Assembly (NCBI GenBank): GCA_026645875.1
Contig: JAPKMQ010000008.1
Span: 1 to 33,974, forward strand
Source: Longilinea sp.
GTDB lineage: Bacteria > Chloroflexota > Anaerolineae > Anaerolineales > Anaerolineaceae
DNA length: 33,974 nt
Direction: 5' to 3'
Shown here: positions 1 to 7,106 of the stretch, in pieces
Numbering within the stretch: position 1 is the stretch's first letter
How the letters are laid out: each line of letters starts with the position of its first letter
The notes under the pieces: generated by a model
What the model saw: only the letters and a program-made list of their open reading frames with translations
Databases searched by the model: none
Told to the model about the DNA's origin: nothing
Translations under genes and position numbers: made by a program

Positions 1-1160
1 ACAGAACCCATCGCCGCGATGGCGGGCATCATGGTGGCTTTTTCGCCGGCCACGGACATGGCCAGCAGGTCAGGATCATCGGTCTTTTCGAGAACCGGGA
101 TGTAGGCGGACGGGCGCTTGCCGGCATCGTAGAGTGCCTGCATAACGTCATCGGTCGCAACGAACTCGGTCAGGAAGGCCTGGGCCAGCAGAACGTTCTT
201 GCTCTGGGCATTGATGAAGAAGCCCTGAGTACCGGCGAACGGATAGCCGCCGCCAGGGAAGTTGGTCACGGCGTACTTGACGCCGGACTGGCGAATGCGG
301 TCAAGTGCCCAAGGGCCAGCCATGATGAAGGGGGTCTTGCCGGTCTCGAACAAAGCATGGTTATTCGCCCAGTCGGTATCGGTGGGCAGATTGCCCTTCT
401 TAACGTTATCCTGCAACCAGGCAGCCGCAGCAATCATACCTTCATTGTCCACACCCAGATCCTGGGGATTGTAGTTACCCTTGTCATCCTTGCCGAAGAT
501 GTAACCGCCGAACGCGGTGAACAGCGGGTAAATATCGTAGGTGGTGCCAGTGAGGGACATGATGTAATCGACTTTGCCTTCGGCCTTCAGGGCTTCACCC
601 ATGCTCACAACCTCGTCCCAGGTGGTGGGAGGAGTGGCAACCAGGTCGGTGTTGTAGAAGAAGCCCAGGTTTTCGGTCGCGTAGGGCATGCAATACAGGA
701 TGCCGTCGAAGGTGCAGGCCGCTTTGGCATTTTCAACAAACTGGTCGGCTTTTTCGCCCAGGTCAACCGGGGCGAGCAGGCCGTTGGCAACCAGCGTGCC
801 AGCCTGGTCATGGGCAATGACGATAATGTCAGGGCCTTCGCCAGTGGGGGCTGCATTCTGGAAGTCGTCGCGGATGGAGGATTTCAGTTCCACGACCAAT
901 TCAACACCGTATTCTGCCATGAAGGCAGGGGCGATGTCCTGGAGGACCGGGGCGCGGGTGTCATCTGCCCAAACGCGCAGGGTGGCAGCCGGAGCAGCTT
1001 CGGTGGGGGCCACAGTGGGCTCGACGGGAGCTGCAGTCGGTTCGACGGGAGCCGCAGTCGGCTCGACAACCGCTGTCGGGGTCGCTGCGGGAGCGCAGGC
1101 GGCCAGGACAAACACGGCGATCAGCATGACACTGATCAGGGTTAAGAATTTCTTCGACAT
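1..1160 (-). CDS. Sugar ABC transporter extracellular solute-binding lipoprotein (MalE/family-1-like), 3' end truncated by window edge
   Basis: Reverse-strand reading from ATG at 1160: MSKKFLTLISVMLIAVFVLAACAPAATPTAVVEPTAAPVEPTAAP...; lipobox LAAC, Pro/Thr/Ala linker, then maltose-binding-like motifs (GPDIIVIAHDQAGTLVANGLLAPVD, ...ENLGFFYNTDLVATPPTTWDEV, ...GPWALDRI...). SD AGGAG 7 nt upstream of ATG. Absent from the ORF track because it runs off the edge. Confidence 0.9.
   Translation of the reverse strand, partial: MSKKFLTLISVMLIAVFVLAACAPAATPTAVVEPTAAPVEPTAAPVEPTVAPTEAAPAATLRVWADDTRAPVLQDIAPAFMAEYGVELVVELKSSIRDDFQNAAPTGEGPDIIVIAHDQAGTLVANGLLAPVDLGEKADQFVENAKAACTFDGILYCMPYATENLGFFYNTDLVATPPTTWDEVVSMGEALKAEGKVDYIMSLTGTTYDIYPLFTAFGGYIFGKDDKGNYNPQDLGVDNEGMIAAAAWLQDNVKKGNLPTDTDWANNHALFETGKTPFIMAGPWALDRIRQSGVKYAVTNFPGGGYPFAGTQGFFINAQSKNVLLAQAFLTEFVATDDVMQALYDAGKRPSAYIPVLEKTDDPDLLAMSVAGEKATMMPAIAAMGS
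1015..1077 (-). repeat. 21-bp imperfect tandem repeat (~3 units) encoding the VEPTAAP linker of the lipoprotein
   Basis: gtgggctcgacgggagctgca / gtcggttcgacgggagccgca / gtcggctcgacaaccgct read directly from the + strand. Confidence 0.8.
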
Positions 1161-1318
1161 CTCTTTTCTCCTATCTTACAAATTGAGCGGTTTCTCGTAT
1201 CCGGTTGGCAGTTTCCATCCGGTTGACGACATCTTTGAAACGGCAATGAGAGTATCTTGTCCGTTGATGTGATCGTAGAGTATCTCTGCGCTTGCCACCT
1301 CCCAGGATTGATTTGGGA

Positions 1319-2557
1319 TCATTCATGATCCGCAAGACGGTGCAGGACGATGGATAACGCTTGAACCACTGCACCCATTGCAGATGATCGCCGGCCGAGC
1401 AGCCCGGAAGTGATCCGCACCGATCGGGAGGCGGGAAGCAGGCTGCGTTGATGCACGGTTTCGCGGATCGGTTCCAGCAGCAAGTCACCAATTTGGGCAA
1501 CGCCGCCTCCGACCACCACCATGCTCGGATTGAAAAGGTTCACCAGGCTTGCCAGGGCCGTACCCAGGTGCACGCCCGCCTCGGTAACGATCTGTTGAGA
1601 GGTCAGGTCGCCGCGCCTGGCTGCCGCGATGACATCGCGCGAGCGGATGTTGCTGACTGGCGAAATTTCAGCCAGCATCGTGCGCCGGCCGCTGTTGACT
1701 TCCTGGATTGCACGCCGGGCAATCGCGCGGCCGCCAGCCAGCGCCTCCAGGCAGCCGCGATTTCCGCAGGTGCAAATTGGGCCGCTCTCATCGATTGTAA
1801 CATGCCCAATTTCGCCCGCCGATCCGTTCGCGCCGCCGTAAACCTGCCCGTCCAGGAGCAACCCGGCGCCGATGCCCGTGCCGACCTTGATGTAAGCCAG
1901 GTGGCGCTCGCCACGCCCGGCGCCGTAAGCCCACTCCCCAATCGCGCCCAGTTCAGCATCGTTGCGCAAGGAAACCGGCAGGCTAAACCGCTTGGACAAA
2001 TCGTCCCGGATGGGATAGCCATCCCAACCTGGCATGATCGGCGGACCGCTCACGCCAATTCCTGCAACCACCGGCCCCGGAACGCCGGCGCCAATGGCAG
2101 AGACATCCTTAATCGTCAGACCGGCTTCGGCCAGAATTCGATACACCAGTTCCTCAACCCGGGGCAGGCAAACCTCCGGCCCGGCGTTGATATCCAACGT
2201 TTCATCCAGTTCACGCACCACCCTGGCGGAATAATCCGTCACCAGGATGGTGACATGCGTGGCGCCCATATCGATGCCGACCACGTACCCACGATCTGGA
2301 TTGATTTCCAGCACAATCGGCCGCCGGCCGCTGGGATAGTGCGATTCCACCTCGCGAACAAGGCCCACAGATTGTAAATCCGAAACAATCGTGGTGATGG
2401 CAGCGCGTGTCAGGTTCATCTGGCGGGATAATTCAATTCGCGATATACCGCCCGATGTGAATCGAATGAGATCCACAACGGCGTGTTTGTTAATGTTCTT
2501 TACATTTTGTGTTGGGAGTGTCCAAAAGAACGTGCTCAAAACCCCGCCTTGACCCAT
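1319..2557 (-). CDS. ROK family transcriptional regulator (N-terminal winged HTH + ROK sugar-kinase-like domain)
   Basis: HTH region ISRIELSRQMNLTRAAITTIVSDLQSVGLVRE; ROK motifs GIDMGATHVTILVTD, GTGIGAGLLLDGQVYGGANGSAGEIGHVTID, Zn motif CTCGNRGCLEALAGG. Start codon uncertain (ATG 2557 or TTG ~2539). Confidence 0.93.
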   Translation of the reverse strand: MGQGGVLSTFFWTLPTQNVKNINKHAVVDLIRFTSGGISRIELSRQMNLTRAAITTIVSDLQSVGLVREVESHYPSGRRPIVLEINPDRGYVVGIDMGATHVTILVTDYSARVVRELDETLDINAGPEVCLPRVEELVYRILAEAGLTIKDVSAIGAGVPGPVVAGIGVSGPPIMPGWDGYPIRDDLSKRFSLPVSLRNDAELGAIGEWAYGAGRGERHLAYIKVGTGIGAGLLLDGQVYGGANGSAGEIGHVTIDESGPICTCGNRGCLEALAGGRAIARRAIQEVNSGRRTMLAEISPVSNIRSRDVIAAARRGDLTSQQIVTEAGVHLGTALASLVNLFNPSMVVVGGGVAQIGDLLLEPIRETVHQRSLLPASRSVRITSGLLGRRSSAMGAVVQALSIVLHRLADHE

Positions 2558-2569
2558 CTGGATGATTGA

Positions 2570-2597
2570 ATTTTAGCACAAAGAGCTTAAATGTCAA
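2570..2597 (-). promoter_or_regulatory. Sigma-A-type promoter for the ROK gene
   Basis: On - strand TTGACA (2597-2592), 16-nt spacer, TAAAAT (2575-2570). Confidence 0.6.
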
Positions 2598-2721
2598 GTA
2601 ATTTAACATAGGTCAGGTCAGGCGAAACAAAACAGATTGTCCGGACAACCTCTCAGAACTCATCATACACGATAATTTCTGAAACACAAAAGGGTTTTAT
2701 TGACAAATTTTGTACAAAGGA

Positions 2722-3432
2722 TCATGGATTTGGCAATGGCGTCGGCGTCCGCACAGCAGGATGATCAAACATAATCTCCTGGTAACCCAAATTTCTCAAC
2801 AGGCTCTCCAGGTAGGTCTCTGCGTTGTCATAAGCCCGATCAAGGATGCCATCCTCAATCGCTGAGCGCAGGATTTCAGCTTCAGCCACCTGTCGGGCTG
2901 TGGTTTCCAGGTCTTCGTCACCATGCGTCAATAAACCCAGTTCGCGGTCATAAACATAGGACTTTTCGTTATCCAGCGTGGCGACAAAAACCTCCGAGGC
3001 TGGCAGGCGCACATGGAGCACGCCATTTTGCATATACAGGTCATTTGATTCCAGCCTTGCCAGGTCCACCCCGGCAATCACTCGCCCATAAGCGATGAAC
3101 AACAGGCGGTCGCCAAACAGGATGGCCAGATCCTGTCCGGTCTCTGCGGTGATTACCTTTTCTACCGTGTATTCGATCGTCTCCAGGCGCGCCAGCGCGC
3201 GCACCTCATGAATGATCGTGACCGGATCGGGCAGAATGGTGGGAGTTGGGTGCAACAGCGCCGACACCTGGGTGCTGAGGCTCTGGTTTGATTGCTCGAG
3301 TGGCGCCAGCACCCGATCCGTCGTCTGTTTTACAAACAACAGGATTAAGAACAGATACGCTATCAGAATAAATCCCATGATCCCAAGCACGATCAAAAAT
3401 GGATTCACCCTGCGGTTGGTTTCATTGTTCAT
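2722..3432 (-). CDS. DUF4230-like protein, single N-terminal TM
   Basis: Likely start MNNETNRRVNPFLIVLGIMGFILIAYLFLILLF at 3432 (the 3510 extension in the ORF track looks like intergenic sequence). EVRALARLETIEYTVEKVITAE...LLFIAYGRVIAGVDLARL pattern typical of DUF4230. Confidence 0.7.
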   Translation of the reverse strand: MNNETNRRVNPFLIVLGIMGFILIAYLFLILLFVKQTTDRVLAPLEQSNQSLSTQVSALLHPTPTILPDPVTIIHEVRALARLETIEYTVEKVITAETGQDLAILFGDRLLFIAYGRVIAGVDLARLESNDLYMQNGVLHVRLPASEVFVATLDNEKSYVYDRELGLLTHGDEDLETTARQVAEAEILRSAIEDGILDRAYDNAETYLESLLRNLGYQEIMFDHPAVRTPTPLPNP

Positions 3433-3470
3433 TTCGTTTGCCTCGATCGATTTCTTGCGCCGTTGATTAT

Positions 3471-3482
3471 TGATTATAATCA
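3471..3482. promoter_or_regulatory. Perfect 12-bp palindrome TGATTATAATCA containing a TATAAT -10-like hexamer on both strands, between divergent genes
   Basis: Directly readable; lies between the DUF4230 start (3432) and the PhnD-like start (3525). Confidence 0.5.
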
Positions 3483-3524
3483 GGCTGTGATCTTTCACCC
3501 AGCCCAACATACAAGGGGACTGCT

Positions 3525-4565
3525 TTGAGTGTACTAAAAAACCGCCGGTGGTTCAATGGATTGCTGGTTTGCCTGTTCCTTTCGCTCAATCTGATAGGCT
3601 GCCAGCGCGCGCCAACGTCAGAGCCTGAGCCCGAGGCGACCGCCACGCTGCAGCCTTCGCCGACACCCACCCCGGCGCCCCTGGGCAGCCCGGATAATCC
3701 CTTCATCCTGGGGATTGTCCCGAGCGATACCGCGCCGGATCAGGCCTCCCAGGCTGCCGCGCTGGCGCTCAAACTCAGTGAATTGACGGGCAGCTCGGTG
3801 GACATCCTGGTACTGGACCGCTACGACCTTTTGCTGGCTGAGATGGATGCAGGCAACATACAACTCGCCTTCCTTCAGCCGCTCACCTACCTCGCGGCCA
3901 GCCAGAACCAGATTGCAGATGTTGCCCTGCTGACCAACCACTTCGGCGTGTATTATTACGGGGCGCAATTCCTGGCCAACGTGGAAAGCGGGCTCTCCTT
4001 TTACTTTGACCCTGACACCAACCTAAACACGGCAGACGCGGCCACGGCCCTTGCCCAGTTGAACGGCATGAAACCGTGCTGGGCCGATTCGACCTCCATT
4101 TCAGGTTACGTTTTGCCAGCCGGAATCCTGGCGCAAAATCAAATAAACATCGGCGGTGGCGCATTAATCCCGACGCAAACAGGCATCATTCGGGCCCTGT
4201 ACATCAAAGGCGTATGCGATTTCGGCGTCACCTTCTCCATCAGCGGCGACCCGCGCACATCATCCACCGTCATCGCCGACCTGCCGGATGTCCGCGAGCG
4301 CGTGAGGGTGGTCTGGCAGAGCGACCCTGAAATTCCCAACCTCAATCTGTCGTACACCCCTTCGCTCCCGGCGGAAATGCGCCCTGCTTTTACCCAGGCG
4401 TTTATGGATCTATGCAAAACCGAGGAAGGCAAGGCGCTGTTGAGCGCGGCGGCGGGCGCATATGAAATCCAGGACATGCGGGTGGTGGACGATTCGGTTT
4501 ACGATCCGCTGCGAGACGCGGTCAATGCCATCGGCTACGACATTTACAACGCGCTGGGGCGGTGA
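3525..4565 (+). CDS. Phosphate/phosphonate-type ABC transporter substrate-binding lipoprotein (PhnD-like)
   Basis: TTG start with AAGGGG SD; lipobox LIGC; FILGIVPSDTAPDQASQAAALALKLSELTGSSVDILVLDRYDLLLAEMDAGNIQLAFLQPLTYLAA is typical of PhnD-like binding proteins. Confidence 0.82.
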   Translation: MSVLKNRRWFNGLLVCLFLSLNLIGCQRAPTSEPEPEATATLQPSPTPTPAPLGSPDNPFILGIVPSDTAPDQASQAAALALKLSELTGSSVDILVLDRYDLLLAEMDAGNIQLAFLQPLTYLAASQNQIADVALLTNHFGVYYYGAQFLANVESGLSFYFDPDTNLNTADAATALAQLNGMKPCWADSTSISGYVLPAGILAQNQINIGGGALIPTQTGIIRALYIKGVCDFGVTFSISGDPRTSSTVIADLPDVRERVRVVWQSDPEIPNLNLSYTPSLPAEMRPAFTQAFMDLCKTEEGKALLSAAAGAYEIQDMRVVDDSVYDPLRDAVNAIGYDIYNALGR

Positions 4566-4601
4566 TTTCCTGCCGAAATTCGGCATGGTACAATTCGCCA
4601 G

Positions 4602-5267
4602 GTGATTACCAAATTTTTCAAAATGATCCTGCGTCTCATTGTATTGATCGCTGCTGCCGGCATCCTGATTTTCGGCCTGCCGCGGTTGGTCTCGGGGCTG
4701 TATTCCATCAGCCGAATCGCCAGCGTTAACTCGGCTTCCCAACGCCCGGTGGCCATTGTGTTCGGCGCGGGCTTGCTGCGTGACGGTTCGCCCACCCCCG
4801 TGCTGCGCGACCGCGTGGAAACCGCGGCCGAGCTCTATTTCGCCGGGAAGGTTCAAAAACTGCTGATGAGTGGCGACAACCGCTTCGTGGAGTACAACGA
4901 ACCCGCCGCGATGCGCGCCTACGCGCTTGAACTGGGCGTTCCGGATGACGCCATCGTCCTCGATTACGCCGGTCGTCGCACCTATGACACCTGCTACCGC
5001 GCCAAAGAGATCTTCGGCGTGGACCAGGCACTGCTGGTCACACAGCGCTTTCACCTGCCACGCGCGCTTGTCATCTGCAACGGGCTGGGTATAGAGGGCC
5101 AGGGCGTCTCTGCCGACCGGCGCGCGTACCGCCGGTCATCGCTTGGCATCTGGAACCTGCGCGAACTGCCAGCGACACTGGTGGCCTTTATTGACACATT
5201 TATCACGCGGCCGCTGCCGGTGCTTGGCGATAAGGAACCCATCTTTCCAGAACCGCCCTCTCGCTAA
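4602..5267 (+). CDS. SanA/YdcF-like DUF218 domain membrane-anchored protein
   Basis: GTG start; N-terminal TM; VAIVFGAGLLRDGSPTPVLRDRVETAAELYFAGKVQKLLMSGDN...RTYDTCYRAKEIFGVDQALLVTQRFHLPRA matches DUF218/SanA. Confidence 0.88.
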   Translation: MITKFFKMILRLIVLIAAAGILIFGLPRLVSGLYSISRIASVNSASQRPVAIVFGAGLLRDGSPTPVLRDRVETAAELYFAGKVQKLLMSGDNRFVEYNEPAAMRAYALELGVPDDAIVLDYAGRRTYDTCYRAKEIFGVDQALLVTQRFHLPRALVICNGLGIEGQGVSADRRAYRRSSLGIWNLRELPATLVAFIDTFITRPLPVLGDKEPIFPEPPSR

Positions 5268-5327
5268 ACCGCCGCGGGTATGAATAATGCAACTGAATCA
5301 GGTGAAAACCGGATTCCGAGGACATCC

Positions 5328-5918
5328 ATGAACCGTGATACAGCCTACAAAATCGTGCGGAATGCCATCCAGAGCGACAACCTGGTAAACCACATGCTGG
5401 CCGTTGAGGCTGCCATGCGCTTTTATTCCGAAAAGCTCAGCCAGGATGCAGAGATCTGGGGTATGGCCGGCCTGCTGCACGATTTTGACTGGGAAATGCA
5501 CCCCACCCTCGAGGATCATGCCATCGCCGGCGCGCCCATCCTGCGGGAAAAAGGTGTACCGGAAGAGATTATCCGAGCCATCCTGGCGCACACCGACCGC
5601 TCCGGCGTTCCGCGCGATACGTTGCTGTCCAAAGCGCTGTTTGCCTGCGATGAAATCACCGGCCTGATCACCGCCGTGGCATTGGTGCGTCCTTCGCGCT
5701 CGCTCTACGACCTGACCGCCAGTTCGGTCAAGAAAAAGTGGAAAGACCGCGCGTTTGCCGCTGGCGCGAACCGGGAAGAGATCGCAGCCGCCGCCGCCGA
5801 CTTTGGGATCGATCTCTGGCTGCATACCGACAATGTTATTATGGCTATGCGCAGCATTGCACCGCAATTGGGCCTGGCCGGCAACCTGCAACCGAATGGC
5901 CTGCCCGCCGACCTGTAA
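5328..5918 (+). CDS. HD domain-containing phosphohydrolase-like protein
   Basis: Internal ATG 5328 preferred over 5280; HDFDWEMHP, H..IAGAPILREKGVPEEIIRAILAHTD pattern of HDIG-type proteins. Confidence 0.8.
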   Translation: MNRDTAYKIVRNAIQSDNLVNHMLAVEAAMRFYSEKLSQDAEIWGMAGLLHDFDWEMHPTLEDHAIAGAPILREKGVPEEIIRAILAHTDRSGVPRDTLLSKALFACDEITGLITAVALVRPSRSLYDLTASSVKKKWKDRAFAAGANREEIAAAAADFGIDLWLHTDNVIMAMRSIAPQLGLAGNLQPNGLPADL

Positions 5919-5947
5919 GGATCATTGAACTCCAGGAGTAAATCTGC

Positions 5948-7051
5948 ATGCCACTTCAGGGTAAAGGGTATTTCATCTGGAAGCTGCCCAAATGCGAGAA
6001 CGCAAATCCCGCTGCGATTGGCCGGTTGGCCCGCTCGGCCAACCTGACCCACGTGCTGATCAAAATAGCCGACGGCATTTACAAGTACAACGTGGAAAAA
6101 TCCACCCTCTACGATTACATCCCACCGGTGGCGGCTGAACTCAAACGCCACGGCATCCAGGTGTGGGGCTGGCACTACGTCTACGGCATGGATCCGCAGG
6201 GCGAGGCGCGCATTGCCATCCAGCGCGTCAAAGACCTGGAACTGGACGGTTACGTCGTTGACGCCGAGGTGGAGTATAAAACAGCCGGCCGTGCAACCGC
6301 CGCGCGCGCGTTCATGTCAAAAATCCGCGCCGAGTTGCCCAACACACCTATCGCGTTAAGTTCCTATCGATATCCTTCCTACCATCCCCAATTTCCATGG
6401 AAGGAATTCCTGAACAAGTGCGACATCAATATGCCGCAGATGTATTGGGAAAAAGCCCACAACCCGGCTTCCCAACTGGCCCGCTGCATTAAGGAATTTC
6501 AGGCCATGACGCCGTACCGGCCTGTGCTCCCCACCGGCGCCGCTTACGGGGCCGGCACCTGGCGCCCCACCCCGGCGGACATCAAGGAATTCCTGGACAA
6601 GGTGCAGGACTTAAAGATCCCCGCCGCCAATTTCTACAGTTGGGATGAATCGCGCAACCGCTTCCCCGATCTCTGGCAGGCTGTCTCGGAATATCCCTGG
6701 GGAGAGCTGCCGCCCGAACCGCCCAAGGATGTGGCGGATCAGCTGATCGATGCCTGGAACGCCAACGACATTGAACAGATCGCGGCCCTGTATTCGTCCA
6801 ACGCCGCGCATATCACCCGCGCCCGCACCGTTCACGGATTGCTGTCCATCCGCGCCTGGTACAACACCTTCCTCAATGAACTGCTGCCCGGTGGACGGTT
6901 TACCCGCACGGCACTCAGCGGCACCGGCAATATGCGCCACCTGACCTGGTCAGCTACCAGCAGCAAAGGCCAGGTCACGGATGGAGTGGATACGTTGGGG
7001 TTGATGAACGACAAAATCGTCTATCATTACACCAACTTTAAAGTCACCTGA
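5948..7051 (+). CDS. TIM-barrel glycoside-hydrolase-like domain fused to a C-terminal NTF2/SnoaL-like domain
   Basis: N-term GYFIWKLPKCEN...VLIKIADG...HGIQVWGWHYVYG...DGYVVDAEVEYK...PIALSSYRYPSYHPQFPWKEFLNKCDINMPQMYWEK; C-term DVADQLIDAWNANDIEQIAALYSSNAAHITRARTVHGLLSIRAWYNTFLNELLPG resembles SnoaL-like folds. Confidence 0.6.
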   Translation: MPLQGKGYFIWKLPKCENANPAAIGRLARSANLTHVLIKIADGIYKYNVEKSTLYDYIPPVAAELKRHGIQVWGWHYVYGMDPQGEARIAIQRVKDLELDGYVVDAEVEYKTAGRATAARAFMSKIRAELPNTPIALSSYRYPSYHPQFPWKEFLNKCDINMPQMYWEKAHNPASQLARCIKEFQAMTPYRPVLPTGAAYGAGTWRPTPADIKEFLDKVQDLKIPAANFYSWDESRNRFPDLWQAVSEYPWGELPPEPPKDVADQLIDAWNANDIEQIAALYSSNAAHITRARTVHGLLSIRAWYNTFLNELLPGGRFTRTALSGTGNMRHLTWSATSSKGQVTDGVDTLGLMNDKIVYHYTNFKVT

Positions 7052-7057
7052 TTACTT

Positions 7058-7087
7058 AAAAAAGATGGCCTTGCGGCCATCTTTTTT
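7058..7087. terminator. Bidirectional intrinsic terminator between convergent genes
   Basis: AAAAAAGATGGCC-TTGC-GGCCATCTTTTTT: 13-bp perfect stem, 4-nt loop, A-tract and T-tract on opposite sides. Confidence 0.93.
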
Positions 7088-7106
7088 ATGCAAACAAAAA
7101 TTGGGG

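Noticed and set aside
1015-1077. Tandem repeat as a possible CRISPR or mobile repeat
   Set aside because: In-frame 21-bp units encode the VEPTAAP lipoprotein linker; no spacers.
357-1272. + strand ORFs (262 aa, 194 aa) over the solute-binding protein
   Set aside because: Antisense shadows of the clear lipoprotein CDS at 1-1160 (-).
1448-2377. 309-aa + strand ORF opposite the ROK gene
   Set aside because: Antisense shadow; no domain-like sequence and the opposite frame has strong ROK motifs.
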